Positions 1-9,800 of a DNA stretch of 64,000 nucleotides are shown here, piece by piece. The stretch's first letter is position 1, and the number at the start of each line of letters is the position of its first letter. The position numbers and the translations under genes were made by a program. The notes beneath the pieces are model-generated. The model did not search any database and was not told where the DNA came from. It worked only from the letters and a program-made list of their open reading frames with translations. Source of the stretch: a bacterium (GTDB lineage Bacteria; Actinomycetota; Thermoleophilia; Solirubrobacterales; Solirubrobacteraceae); assembly GCA_021323635.1 (NCBI GenBank), contig JAJPKQ010000004.1:186001-250000 (forward strand), given 5' to 3'.

Positions 1-1
1 G

Positions 2-499
2 AACGCGCTCTGGAGCCTGGGCGCCCACGACGTCTCGGTGATCCTCGACCTGCTCGGCGAGGAGCCGCTGGAGTGCGTCGCCCACGGCGAGTCCTACGTT
101 CGCCCCGGGGTCGAGGATGTCGCCTTCTGCTATCTGCGCTTCCCCTCCGGCGCGGCGGCGCACCTGCACCTCTCCTGGCTTGCCCCGCACAAGGAGCGCC
201 GCCTGACCGTCGTCGGCTCCCAGCGCATGGCGACCTTCGACGACATGGCGCTGGAGGGCAAGCTGACGGTCTACGACAAGGGCTTTGACCAGGACGTGCG
301 CTCCTGGGGCGAATACGTCGCCCGCGCCGGCGGTCGCTACTCGCCGGCGCTGCCCGCCAGCGAGCCGCTGCGGCTGGAGTGCGAGCACTTCCTCTCGTGC
401 ATACGCTCGGGCGAGCAGCCGCGCTCAGACGGCGCCGCCGGGGTGGCGGTCGTACGCGTGCTCGAGGCCCTCGAGCGCTCGCTCGCGGCGCGGCGCTGA
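2..499 (+). CDS. Gfo/Idh/MocA-type oxidoreductase, C-terminal part (5' truncated by window edge)
   Basis: The reading frame is open from the first base of the window, so the annotated GTG at 38 is only an internal codon and the true start lies upstream. The visible 165 residues begin with LWSLGAHDVSV, which resembles the 'G.HD.d.l..l.G' stretch at the start of the C-terminal alpha/beta domain of Gfo/Idh/MocA sugar or cyclitol dehydrogenases. The tail (FLSCIRSGEQPRSDG...VVRVLEALERS) matches the usual end of the family, where a small helix closes the substrate domain. The NAD-binding Rossmann half is outside the window, so substrate cannot be guessed. It converges on lysC across a strong hairpin. 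Confidence 0.75.
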   Translation, partial: NALWSLGAHDVSVILDLLGEEPLECVAHGESYVRPGVEDVAFCYLRFPSGAAAHLHLSWLAPHKERRLTVVGSQRMATFDDMALEGKLTVYDKGFDQDVRSWGEYVARAGGRYSPALPASEPLRLECEHFLSCIRSGEQPRSDGAAGVAVVRVLEALERSLAARR

Positions 500-525
500 G
501 CGCTCGCGCCCCCGGCGCGGGCGCT
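499..525. terminator. Bidirectional hairpin between convergent genes
   Basis: A 12-bp stem with one G-T wobble and a CCC loop (AGCGCTCGCGCC / GGCGCGGGCGCT) overlaps the last base of the oxidoreductase stop codon and ends 3 bases short of the lysC stop codon. There is no U-tract, as is common for GC-rich actinobacterial terminators. Confidence 0.6.
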
Positions 526-527
526 AC

Positions 528-1820
528 CTACAGCCCACCGGCTGCGAAGGGATCCTCCGCCAGCACCGTTCCCTCGCCCTCCAGCTCGAAGGCGCCGTGC
601 AGTGCGCGCACCGCAAGCGGCACCTGCTCGCGCGCGATCACGCAGGAGATCTTGATCGGCGAGGTGGAGATCATCTCGATGTTGATGCCCTCGTCGCTGA
701 GCACGCGAAAGACCTGGGCCGCGACGCCCGGGTGGGTGCGCATCCCCGCCCCGACAATCGAGACCTTGCCCATCTCCTCGCGCGTGTGGCACTCCGCAAA
801 GAGCCTGCCGCTGAGGGGCTCCAGCGCCCGTGTCGCGGTCCGCAGATCTTCGTGGGGGACTGTGAAGGAGATCTCCGCGGCGCCGCCCCGTGACAGCGGG
901 ACGTTCTGGTCGATCATGTCCACGTTCACGTTCGCGTGCGCGAGCGCGTCAAAGATCTCCGCAGCAACACCCGGTCGGTGCTCGACGCCGGCAAGCGTAA
1001 CCATCGACTCGCTTGTCGAGTGGGTCACCGCTGTTACAAGTGGTCGCTCCTCCATCTGCTCGCTCACCTCCGCTTCGGAGGTCACCAGCGTACCGGGATC
1101 GTCGCTGAAGGAGGAGCGGCAATGGATGCGAACGCGATGGTTGCGCGCGTACTCGACCGAGCGCAGCTGCAGCACGCCGGCGCCTGAGGCGGACATCTCA
1201 AGCGTCTCCTCGAAGGAGAGCCACGGCAGCTTGCGCGCATTGGGGACGATGCGCGGGTCGGCGCTGTAGACGCCGGGCACGTCGGTGTAGATCTCGCACT
1301 CCTGCGCGCCGAGCGCTGCCGCAACAGCCACCGCGGTCGTGTCCGAGCCGCCGCGGCCGAGCGTCGTCACGTCGGCCGCGGTCGAGACTCCCTGGAAGCC
1401 GGCGACGAGGACGATCATCCCTTCTGCCAGCGCCGCCTGGATGCGATCTGCGCGCACCTCGATGATCCGCGCCTTGGTGTGGTAGGTGTCGGTGACGATC
1501 CCCGCCTGCGAGCCGGTGAAGGAGATCGCCTTCTGCCCAAGGTCGTGGATCGCCATCGCGCAGAGGGCGCAGGAGATGCGCTCGCCGGTGGAGAGGAGCA
1601 TGTCCATCTCGCGCGGGTCCGGGTCGGAGGAGACCTCATTGGCCATCGCGATCAGCTCATCGGTCGTCTTGCCGCGTGCGGAGAGCACACCGACGACCGC
1701 GTAGCCTTCGCGGCGCCGGGCGACGATGCGCGCGGCCGCCCGCTTGATGCGCTGAGCGTCCGCGACGGAGGTGCCGCCGAACTTCATCACCACCACAGCT
1801 GCGCTTGAGTCTTCAGCCAC
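528..1820 (-). CDS. lysC: Aspartate kinase
   Basis: Phosphorylates L-aspartate with ATP, the first step toward lysine, threonine, methionine and diaminopimelate. The 430 residues carry the amino-acid-kinase signature KFGGTSV at 13-19, a GGSDTTA segment near 170 and two C-terminal ACT regulatory domains (about 270-340 and 350-425), so allosteric feedback by lysine and/or threonine is likely. Length is normal for the single-function actinobacterial enzyme. The GTG start is supported by TATCCT ending 6 nt before it with no Shine-Dalgarno, suggesting a leaderless transcript separate from the upstream dnaX-recR pair, which lies 41 bp away on the same strand. The usual partner asd is not visible downstream; the next gene is convergent. 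Confidence 0.95.
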   Translation of the reverse strand: MAEDSSAAVVVMKFGGTSVADAQRIKRAAARIVARRREGYAVVGVLSARGKTTDELIAMANEVSSDPDPREMDMLLSTGERISCALCAMAIHDLGQKAISFTGSQAGIVTDTYHTKARIIEVRADRIQAALAEGMIVLVAGFQGVSTAADVTTLGRGGSDTTAVAVAAALGAQECEIYTDVPGVYSADPRIVPNARKLPWLSFEETLEMSASGAGVLQLRSVEYARNHRVRIHCRSSFSDDPGTLVTSEAEVSEQMEERPLVTAVTHSTSESMVTLAGVEHRPGVAAEIFDALAHANVNVDMIDQNVPLSRGGAAEISFTVPHEDLRTATRALEPLSGRLFAECHTREEMGKVSIVGAGMRTHPGVAAQVFRVLSDEGINIEMISTSPIKISCVIAREQVPLAVRALHGAFELEGEGTVLAEDPFAAGGL

Positions 1821-1826
1821 GCGCGC

Positions 1827-1832
1827 AGGATA
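1827..1832 (-). promoter_or_regulatory. -10 box (TATCCT) of lysC, leaderless type
   Basis: TATCCT reads toward lysC and ends 6 nt before the GTG start codon; no ribosome binding site fits between. Confidence 0.55.
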
Positions 1833-1861
1833 GACGGCGCGCGGCCGCCGCGCCGGAGCGC

Positions 1862-2491
1862 TCAGAGCGCACGGCGACCGGAGAGCGCCATCCCGACGGT
1901 GACCTCATCGGCGTACTCGAGGTCGGAGCCGACGGGCAGGCCGGAGGCGAGCCGGCTGACGGCAACCCCGGGCGCCGCCTGCTTGCACTCCGCCGCGATA
2001 TGCAGCGCTGTGGCCTCCCCGCTGGCGGTCGGGTTCGTCGCCAGGATGACCTCCCGCACTGGCACCTGCTCCTGCTCAGATGGCGCATCGCCGCGCACCC
2101 GCGCGATCAGCTCGGCGATCCGCAGCTCGCCCGGACCGATCGAATCGGCGGGCGAGAGCGCTCCGCCGAGCACGTGGTAGAGGCCGCTGTACTCGCGCGA
2201 GCGCTCGATCGAGATCACGTCGTTGGGCTCCTCGACGACGCAGATCTGCGATCGATCGCGCCGCACGTCGGCGCAGATCGCACAGCGCGGCGCATCTGCG
2301 AAGTTGAAGCAGACCTCGCAGAGCGCCAGGCGCTCCTTGACGTCGCGGATCGCCTGGGCGAGCGCGAGCGCGTCGCGCTCGCTTGCGCGCATGATGTGGA
2401 AGGCCAGCCGCTGGGCGGAGCGCTGACCGATCCCCGGCAGGCGCTGCAGCTCCTCAATCAGCCGCTCCAAGACTGGGGCGTAGGCGCTCAT
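1862..2491 (-). CDS. recR: Recombination mediator RecR
   Basis: RecR acts with RecF and RecO to load RecA at single-strand gaps. The 209-residue protein has the full family layout: the N-terminal helix-hairpin-helix (LQRLPGIGQRSAQRLAFH, residues 16-33), a four-cysteine zinc finger (C-EVC ... C-AIC, about 59-76), the TOPRIM domain with CVVEEPNDV, and the C-terminal EYADEVTVGMALSGRR. It follows dnaX by 19 bp on the same strand. The nucleoid-associated gene ybaB/ebfC, which sits between dnaX and recR in many bacteria, is absent here. Confidence 0.96.
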   Translation of the reverse strand: MSAYAPVLERLIEELQRLPGIGQRSAQRLAFHIMRASERDALALAQAIRDVKERLALCEVCFNFADAPRCAICADVRRDRSQICVVEEPNDVISIERSREYSGLYHVLGGALSPADSIGPGELRIAELIARVRGDAPSEQEQVPVREVILATNPTASGEATALHIAAECKQAAPGVAVSRLASGLPVGSDLEYADEVTVGMALSGRRAL

Positions 2492-2510
2492 CGCAGGCTC
2501 TCTGCCCTCT

Positions 2511-4163
2511 TCACCGGCTCTCCTCAGCAGGCAGCTCCTGGGCGTCGAGCTCGCTGATCAGGTGGGCGATCAGCGCCTCCTCGTCCTCCCCGCGCCCGCT
2601 CGCGGCACCATCGTCACGCAGCTCGTAGAGCACGCGGACGGGATGGCCGAGCAGCTCGCGCAGAAGCGCGGTGACGGTTGCGACGTGCTCGGGCGCCTCG
2701 GCCTTGCGCTTGGAGAACGCCGCGGAGCTCGGAAAGGCCAGGCAGACGAGATCGCCGTCGCCGGCGACCGGGCTTGCTTCCGCAAGCAGCGCGCCGAGCA
2801 GCGCGTTGCCCTCCCTGATCGCGGCAAGCGCCTCCGGCCAGATCGCCTGCAGGCGCTCAAGCTCGCCTGCGGGCGCAGGCGCCGCCGTGGTCGGCTCCTG
2901 CGCGCTCGTCTCGGCGTCGCCCGCGATGCCCTCCGCTTCTCCCGTCGCGGGCGGCGGAGCGCTCGCAGCCGGTGCCTGCGTGTCGACCGAAGCCCCCGCG
3001 TGGCGCTCGCGCTGTGCGCGCTCGGGCCCCGCGCGCAGATCGGCGCTGCGCACGAGCGCTAGCTCCAGGTGCGTGCGCAGGTCGGCGCCGGCGCGTGCAG
3101 CCGCGCGCGCGGCGGATAGGCGCTCGAGCAGCGCCGTGGCAAGGGTGGGCGGCACGCGACGGGCCTGATCGGCCAGGCGGGCGTCTCGCTCCGGCGTCAG
3201 CGAAAGCTCGGGCGGCACCGCTCCAAGCACTGCCACCAGCATCAGCTCACGCGCGCGCTCCTCGAGCTCCTGGGCCAGCGCTGAGGCATCGTTGCCGGCG
3301 CGAAGGGTCTCGGCGAGCGCGATCAGCGCCGCCCGCGCATCGCCCTGCGCAACCGCGTCGATGAGCGCTTCGATGCGCTCCTCCTCGACCGCGCCAAGCA
3401 CCGCGAGCACATCTGCAAGCTCGACCGATTGGCCGCTGTAGACGGCGATCTGCTCGAGCGTCCCGAGCGCGTCGCGAAAGCTCCCCGCCGCCGCGCGCGC
3501 AATTGCCGCAAGCGCCTCGAGCGGAACCTCGATGCCCTCGCGCTCCGCCGCGCGCCGCAGGACCGCGATGATCGCCTCGGCGCCCGGGCGACGGAAGTCG
3601 AAGCGGTGGCAGCGATCGACCACGGTCGCCGGGACCTTCCGCGCCTCGGTCGTCGCCAGCACGAACACGGTCCGCGGCGGCGGCTCCTCGAGCGTCTTCA
3701 AGAAGGCGTTCCAGGCTGCGCTTGTGAGCATGTGGGCCTCATCGAGGATGTAGACCTTGAAGGACCCCGCCGCGGGCGCAAAGGCCACCGACTCGCGCAG
3801 CTCGCGGATGTCCTCGACGGAGTTGTTGGAGGCCGCGTCCATCTCTACCACGTCAAGGGAGGTCCCCTGGGCGATGCCCAGACAGGCGCTGCAGCTCCCG
3901 CAGGGCTCGCTTGTCGGCCCCTGCGCGCAGTTCAGGCAGGCCGCAAGGATCTTCGCGGTGGAGGTCTTGCCGGTGCCCCGTGAGCCGACGAAGAGATAGG
4001 CGTGGTGGACGCGGCCGAGCCTCACCGCATTGGCGAGCGTGCGCGCGATCGGCTCCTGGCCGACGAGCTCGGCAAAGCTGCGCGGTCGATGGCGGCGGTA
4101 GAGCGAGCGGCCGTGCGCGGAGGGTTGCGCGGACTGCGCCTCGGTCGCCTGCGCCTCGTTCAT
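2511..4163 (-). CDS. dnaX: DNA polymerase III subunit gamma/tau
   Basis: ATPase of the clamp loader that places the sliding clamp on primed DNA. The 550 residues show the AAA+ Walker A (GSRGTGKTSTAK, about 60-71), the four-cysteine zinc module (C-LNC ... C-GSC-SAC), Walker B ILDEAHML near 140, the arginine-finger/sensor region, then the helical collar domain. A variable tail rich in Ala, Pro and Glu (about 380-430) precedes a terminal domain. I saw no obvious A-rich slippery heptamer, so the E. coli way of making gamma by frameshift is not supported. Likely cotranscribed with recR. Confidence 0.95.
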   Translation of the reverse strand: MNEAQATEAQSAQPSAHGRSLYRRHRPRSFAELVGQEPIARTLANAVRLGRVHHAYLFVGSRGTGKTSTAKILAACLNCAQGPTSEPCGSCSACLGIAQGTSLDVVEMDAASNNSVEDIRELRESVAFAPAAGSFKVYILDEAHMLTSAAWNAFLKTLEEPPPRTVFVLATTEARKVPATVVDRCHRFDFRRPGAEAIIAVLRRAAEREGIEVPLEALAAIARAAAGSFRDALGTLEQIAVYSGQSVELADVLAVLGAVEEERIEALIDAVAQGDARAALIALAETLRAGNDASALAQELEERARELMLVAVLGAVPPELSLTPERDARLADQARRVPPTLATALLERLSAARAAARAGADLRTHLELALVRSADLRAGPERAQRERHAGASVDTQAPAASAPPPATGEAEGIAGDAETSAQEPTTAAPAPAGELERLQAIWPEALAAIREGNALLGALLAEASPVAGDGDLVCLAFPSSAAFSKRKAEAPEHVATVTALLRELLGHPVRVLYELRDDGAASGRGEDEEALIAHLISELDAQELPAEESR

Positions 4164-4312
4164 GCTCTGCGCTCTGCCATACGCATCAGGGGCTCCTGAG
4201 TGTAGGCGCTGGGCGCGATCGCTGCGTGCGGATCGGGAGCGCAGCGGGATCGCGCGGGAGCTGCACTCAAACGCTGCTTGCTGATGCGGGGACGGAGGCG
4301 CTGCCTGCCCGG

Positions 4313-4318
4313 TACCTT
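4313..4318 (+). promoter_or_regulatory. -10 box (TACCTT), leaderless type
   Basis: TACCTT ends 7 nt before the ATG at 4326. This spacing argues for that start instead of the TTG at 4278 given by the ORF track. Confidence 0.5.
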
Positions 4319-4325
4319 CCCAGAG

Positions 4326-5936
4326 ATGCAGGTGCCAGCCTCTGCCGACCTCACCGAGCGCCGCCCACAGGGGCCGGCGAGGCCAGCGCGCGCGCGAGGG
4401 GGGGCGGACGCCTCAACGCGCCCACCCGAGCTCCTGTTGCGCAAGCTCGCGCCGCTGCGCGCCCTGCTCACCGTCGGCGTCGGCGCGGCGCTCCTGCGCC
4501 TCATCGCCGGCGTCGGCTTCGCCAACTACGACACCCTCTACGCGCTGACCTGGGGGCGCCAGCTTGCGCACGGCCAGGACCCGGAGTATGCGATCCCGAT
4601 CGCACCTACCCCGCACCCGCTGATGGAGGCGCTGGGGGTGCTCACGGGCCCCTTCGGCCCCCACGTGGCGGAGCAGGCTGCGGTTTGGGTCGGGTACGTC
4701 GCACTTGCAGCCTGCGGCTACCTGATCTACCGCCTCGGCGCAGCTTGGCTCAACCGCCCGGCGGGCCTGATCGCGGCGGCGATCCTGCTCACGCGCACCC
4801 CGATCCTCTCCTACGGGGTGCGCGCCTACATCGACCTGCCCTTCTTGGCGCTGATGCTGGGCGCGCTCCTGGTCGAGAGCCGCAGGGCACGCGCCGGGAT
4901 GCCCGTGCTCGCGCTGCTTGAGCTTGCAGGCCTGCTCCGTCCCGAAGCGTGGGTCTTTGCGGGCGGCTACTGGCTGTACCTGGCCCTGTGGGGTCGCATC
5001 GAGGTCGATCTGCGCGCAGGGCGGCTGCGGATACGGCGGGGGGCGAGCCCTCGTCAGGCGGAGCGACAGAGGGCGCGCAGCTGGCCGGCGCTGCTTCGCC
5101 TGCTGGCGCTGGTGCTCGCTGCGCCGGTGGTCTGGGCGCTCTCCGACCTGCTTGTGACCGGGAACGCGATGTGGTCGCTGACCCACACGCAGCAGACCGC
5201 CGCCGCGCTCCAGCGGGCGACCGGCCTGCTCGACGTCCCCGAGTACGTGCCACGGCGAGTAGGCGAAATCCTGCGCCCGGCGGAGCTGGCCGGCGCGGCG
5301 CTCGGCGGGATCCTGGCGCTCGTCTACCTGCCACGGCGCTCGGCGCTCGGCGCGATCGCGGGCGTCAGTGCAGTGCTGGTGACGGCAGCCCTCGCCGGCT
5401 TCGGGCTTCCGATCGACAGCCGCTACGTCTTTCTGGAGGCCGCAATCCTCTGCGTGTTCTGTGCGGCGTGCCTCTGTGGCTGGGCGCTGTTGCCGGCCGG
5501 ACATCGGGCGCGCCGGTGGTGGGCGGCGATCGGCGCTGCAGTAGCGATTGCAATGATCGCATCGATCCCCGGACAGTACAGCGAAGCCCACACCCAGCTT
5601 GCAAACCTCTCCCGCCAGGAAGCGATCCAGAGCCAGCTGCTCGCCCTTGTGCGCCGCTCGACGATCGACCTGCGCTGCGGGCCGGTGGGCGTGCCGAACC
5701 ATGCGCCGATCCCGTTGCTTGCGCTCTACCTGGGAGCACGCCCGGGTAGGATCGTGAGCGCACAGATACGAACGATCAAGACCGGCACCTACATCGAAGC
5801 CGGCGCTGGGCGCGTCCGCCGAGAATACATCCTCGACCCACACGAACCCCACCCGCTCGTGCCGCACGTACCCGCCGGATTCTCCTACTACACGCGCGAC
5901 CGCGACTGGATCGTCTACCGGCGATGCGACAGCTGA
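4326..5936 (+). CDS. Polytopic membrane protein, glycosyltransferase-39/ArnT-like
   Basis: Predicted integral membrane protein of 536 residues with about 9-11 hydrophobic segments. After a charged, proline-rich cytoplasmic N-terminus it has 'GFANYDTLYALTWGRQLAHGQDP', which places an acidic residue in the first extracytoplasmic loop as in GT-C fold dolichyl/polyprenyl-phosphate mannosyltransferase-like enzymes. A non-membrane C-terminal domain of about 130 residues follows (from about 400). The GT-C assignment rests on layout and a weak motif, so I leave the substrate open. The start is chosen from the TACCTT box; the ORF-track TTG start adds 16 residues without a ribosome site. It overlaps the downstream lipoprotein gene by 13 bp, implying cotranslation. 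Confidence 0.6.
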   Translation: MQVPASADLTERRPQGPARPARARGGADASTRPPELLLRKLAPLRALLTVGVGAALLRLIAGVGFANYDTLYALTWGRQLAHGQDPEYAIPIAPTPHPLMEALGVLTGPFGPHVAEQAAVWVGYVALAACGYLIYRLGAAWLNRPAGLIAAAILLTRTPILSYGVRAYIDLPFLALMLGALLVESRRARAGMPVLALLELAGLLRPEAWVFAGGYWLYLALWGRIEVDLRAGRLRIRRGASPRQAERQRARSWPALLRLLALVLAAPVVWALSDLLVTGNAMWSLTHTQQTAAALQRATGLLDVPEYVPRRVGEILRPAELAGAALGGILALVYLPRRSALGAIAGVSAVLVTAALAGFGLPIDSRYVFLEAAILCVFCAACLCGWALLPAGHRARRWWAAIGAAVAIAMIASIPGQYSEAHTQLANLSRQEAIQSQLLALVRRSTIDLRCGPVGVPNHAPIPLLALYLGARPGRIVSAQIRTIKTGTYIEAGAGRVRREYILDPHEPHPLVPHVPAGFSYYTRDRDWIVYRRCDS

Positions 5937-6634
5937 TCCCCGCGGCAGCCCCGCGCGCGCTCCTCGCAGCGCTCTCCCTGCCGATCGCGCTGGCAGGATG
6001 CAGCTCGCTGCGCGTGCCGAAGGCCGCAGCGGTGCATGAGCGGCGCATCGACCTGCAGCGTGCGGCTGATGCCCTGATCGCGCTCGAGCGCCCGCTCGCA
6101 GCTGAGATCGCCGCCTCCCGCAGCCTCTGGCCGCTGATCGACCACGGCCTCCTGCGCCGCCTGCACCGCAGCCGCCGCCCACGCGTTGAACTGCGCTCCG
6201 ACGCAACGCTCGCGCGCCGCCTCGATGCGGCCGAAGGCGCAGCCCGGCAGCTGCCGGCGCAGCTGCTCGCCGGCGCCGAAGAACTGACCGGGCCCGCCTC
6301 GGGCCTCGCCGGCCTCTACGCTCTGGCCAGCGGCCTGGCGACGCACTCGCTGGAAGCGCTCGCCGCCGCCGAGCGAGTGGGGCCAAGCGCCGGCGAGGCG
6401 ACCGCCAGCTACCTGCGCGGCAATGTGAACATGTACGTCGCCGACCTCTACGACGCCCACTTCGACCTCTCATACATCGGCAAGGCGCTGCGCGACGCCT
6501 ACCGCCGGATGGGGGGGCAGCGGACGTTTGGGGCGCGCCTGAGCGCCGCAGAGGTGGCACGCATCGCGCGCTTCTACTCGCCCGCTAACACGCGCCTGCG
6601 CCCCCACCCCTGGCAGAGCTTCGCCAGCGCCTGA
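5924..6634 (+). CDS. Small exported lipoprotein of unknown function
   Basis: A 236-residue protein with a lipoprotein signal peptide: Arg near the start, a hydrophobic run ALLAALSLPIALA and the lipobox LAGC with Cys at about 26. The mature part is helical, rich in Ala, Leu and Arg, with no domain I recognise; one stretch (YLRGNVNMYVADLYDAHFDLSYIGK) is the best conserved-looking segment. The start overlaps the end of the membrane protein gene by 13 bp, so the two probably act together at the cell surface. Glutamate codons are mainly GAA. Confidence 0.65.
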   Translation: MRQLIPAAAPRALLAALSLPIALAGCSSLRVPKAAAVHERRIDLQRAADALIALERPLAAEIAASRSLWPLIDHGLLRRLHRSRRPRVELRSDATLARRLDAAEGAARQLPAQLLAGAEELTGPASGLAGLYALASGLATHSLEALAAAERVGPSAGEATASYLRGNVNMYVADLYDAHFDLSYIGKALRDAYRRMGGQRTFGARLSAAEVARIARFYSPANTRLRPHPWQSFASA

Positions 6635-6647
6635 GCGGGCGCCCGCT
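6634..6647. terminator. Possible weak hairpin after the lipoprotein gene
   Basis: AGCGGGCGCCCGCT is a perfect 14-nt palindrome beginning at the last base of the stop codon. The loop is short and there is no T-tract, so terminator function is uncertain. The rest of the 200-nt gap up to 6842 holds the long leader of the next gene, with no gene that I can see. Confidence 0.3.
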
Positions 6648-6842
6648 TGTGCCGCAGCACCGCTCGGCACATCCGCAACAAAAGGTGTCCGGGCGGTGTT
6701 GTAGAAGTTGAAGGCCTAAACCTGCCCAGGCGTGCGGTCGATCTCCGTGGGGACTCGTGTGGTCCGCGGGTCGGAGAAGCGCCGCCTGTGTGCAGGTGGT
6801 GTCAAGAGAGCAACGGCAAGCAAACCCCAGATGGGAGGTCTC

Positions 6843-9800
6843 ATGAGCTCGGATAAGGCCATTGGCAGTCAGGCGACGGCGACCGGGCCGCGCACGGCGC
6901 TTGCGGCGCAGACGCGGGTCGGCGGCTTCGTTGCCGCAATCGCGCGCAGGAGCCTGGGCGCGCTCGCGCTCGCCGCACTGTGCTGCGCGGCGTCGCTTGC
7001 GGCAGCGCCCGCGGCACAGGCGATCGGCATCGAAACGCTCTTTGCGGGCAACTGCAAGGAAGGGACGGAAGCCACCTGCGGCCAGGAAGGCGGGAAGGTC
7101 AAGGACCCGTCGGTCGCGGAAGCTGAAGCGCACGGCTATCGGACCGCGGGCGGCTTCGTGCCGCTCGGCGTCACTGCCTTTCGCATGAAGTCCGAAAAGC
7201 TCAACATCCCGGGCGTGACCGAAGGTGAAATCGAAGTCCCTGAACACTTCCTCAACCCAATCACCTTCAAGGCCTCCGAAGGGGAAAGCGTGCGCTCGCT
7301 GCGCACCGATGTCGCCCCCGGCGTGGTGACAAGCGGCCAATCGGTGCCGCACTGCTCAATGGCGACATTCGGCGCGCTGGTGAAGGCTGAAGAAGGGCCC
7401 GAAAACCCGGCCGTCTACGCCCCCCCGGCATGCCCGCCGGACACCATAATCGGCTTCAACTCCGTTGAGACCGTCACCGCAAACGGATCCGGCAAGCTCG
7501 TCGATGCGCCGCTTATTGGGAAGGTCTACAACCTTGAACCGCTCAACGGCTGGGGCACCACCTACGGCGTGGCGATCTACACCGGCAAGGAAGTTGAAGT
7601 GGCGCCGAGCGTCAAGATCAAGCTCTACACGCACACGATCATCGAAGGCAACGTCGAATGGGCGACCAACTACCACGACTACTTTGAAATCCACAACATC
7701 CCGGTCGGCCTGATCGAATCGCGACTTGCCCTCTACGGCGATCATGAAGTCGTGAAGTTTGAAGAAGAAGTTGAACCATTCCTGATCGCCAAGCCAATCT
7801 TCGGCAACCTGACGACCTTCATCCGCAACCCGACCAGCTGCAACCCGCCGGGGCCCGCAACTGAAAACACGCTCAGTGCCGTGTCGGACATCGGGACGAC
7901 CGCGCAGCTCGCCTACGCCGACCCCGTCGGCACCAACGAATGCGAAAAGGAGTCCCCGTTCACGGAAGCGATGAGCTTCTCGCTTGAACCGCAGAGCGCC
8001 GCCTCCGACGCCGCCGACGGGATCACCACGACGCTCTCGGCGAAGCACCCGAGCGCGGAATCGGGCAAGGCCGACGTCTCGGACCTCAAGGAAGCCTCGA
8101 TCCTGCTTCCGCCCGGGATGTCGATGAACCCCTCCGCGGCGGCGGGCCTGGAAGCGTGCACGCCCAAGGAGATCGGCATCGGCACCCGCAACGCCGTCAC
8201 CTGCCCGCCCAGATCCCAGCTTGGCACGGTCAGCCTTGAAGTGCCGACGCTGCCCCCCGGGTCGCTTGCGGGCAACATCTACCTGGGCGCGCCGGAATCG
8301 GGGCCGATCACCGGGCCGCCATACACGATCTATCTTGATGCGGAGTCCTCACGCTACGGCGTCAAGGTCCGCCTCAAGGGCACGATCGCTCCCAACGAAG
8401 CGACCGGGCAGCTGCGAACGACGTTTGCGGAAAACCCCGAAGCGCCGTTCACAAGCATCACCCTGCGCTTCAACACCGGCCCGCTCGCGCCGCTCGCCAA
8501 CCCGCTCTCCTGTGGCGCAGCGAAGACGAGCGTGACGCTCGCGCCCTTCAGCGGCGTGCCCGCGACCTTCCTGCCGGAAGTCGCGCCCTTCACCGTCACG
8601 GGCTGCTCAGGGCCAAGCGCACCTTTCGCCGCGCCCGGTCTGGCCCAGGAAGCGCAGATCGACCCCGCCACCGCGGGCTCCTTCAACAACTTCACGTTGA
8701 ACCTCGCGCGTGCGGAAGGACAGCAGTACCTCTCGACGATCAAGACGGTGCTGCCGCCCGGCCTGGTCGGCGACATCCCCGACGTGACACCGTGCGCCGA
8801 AAGCGCGGCCAATGCGGGGACCTGCTCGAGCGAAAGCAAGATCGGCACCGTCTCGGTGCAGGCGGGCTCGGGCGCTGACCCCTACACCTTCACCGGCACG
8901 GTCTATCTGACCGAAAAGTACGGCGGGTCTCCCTACGGGCTCTCGATCGTCGTGCCCGCGAACGCCGGGCCATTTGCGCTCGGCAACGTGATCACGCGCG
9001 CAACGGTCGCGATCAACCCCTACACCGCCCAGGTGGAAGTGAGCGCAACCCTGCCGATGATCGTCAGGGGCATTCCGATCCGGCTGCGCTCGATGACCTT
9101 CCATGTCGATCGCCCGGGCTTCTACCGCAACCCCACAAGCTGCGCAGCGCTGCCGCTGACCAGCGCCCTGGGCGGCACCTCCACCCTGCCGGCCTCAGCG
9201 GGAGGGAGCGCCCAGCTTGTGAGCGACATCCAGGCGACCGGCTGCGCCGCGCTGCCCTTCAAGCCGCGCTTTGCAGCCTCGACACAGGCCAAGACCTCAC
9301 GTCTTGACGGCGCCTCGCTGAAGGTCACGATCGGCCAGGAAGGCGGCGGAGAAGCGAACATCGCCAAGGCGATCACCGTTCAGCCCTACCTGCTGCCCTC
9401 GCGACTGGCAACGCTGCAGAAGGCCTGCCCGGAAGCGCAGGGAGCGGCAAACATCATGGGCTGCCCCGCGACGTCCCTGGTCGGGCACGTCACCGCGGTA
9501 ACGCCTACCCTGCCCGGGAAGATGGAAGGCCCCGCCTACATCGTCTCCCAGGGCGGCCGCGCCTTCCCCAACCTCGACCTGGTGCTTGAAGGCGACGGGG
9601 TGCGCGTGATCCTGGTCGGCAACACCGACATCCACAAGGGGATCACGACCACCACCTTTGCCGCCAACCCGGACGTCCCGATCAAGAGCTTCACGCTCGA
9701 ACTGCCGCAGGGGCCGCACTCGCTGCTCTCCGCCAACGGCTCCTTCTGCAAGAAGCCCCTGATCATGCCGACGACCCTGATCGGGCAGAACGGCAAGGAA

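Noticed and set aside
4413-6560. 715-residue minus-strand ORF
   Set aside because: Arg/Pro/Ala-rich shadow of the membrane protein and lipoprotein genes; no motif and no plausible start.
6635-6842. Riboswitch in the long leader of paralogue 1
   Set aside because: The leader is about 200 nt and can fold, but I could match it to no known riboswitch core and paralogue 2's leader is not similar apart from the ribosome site.
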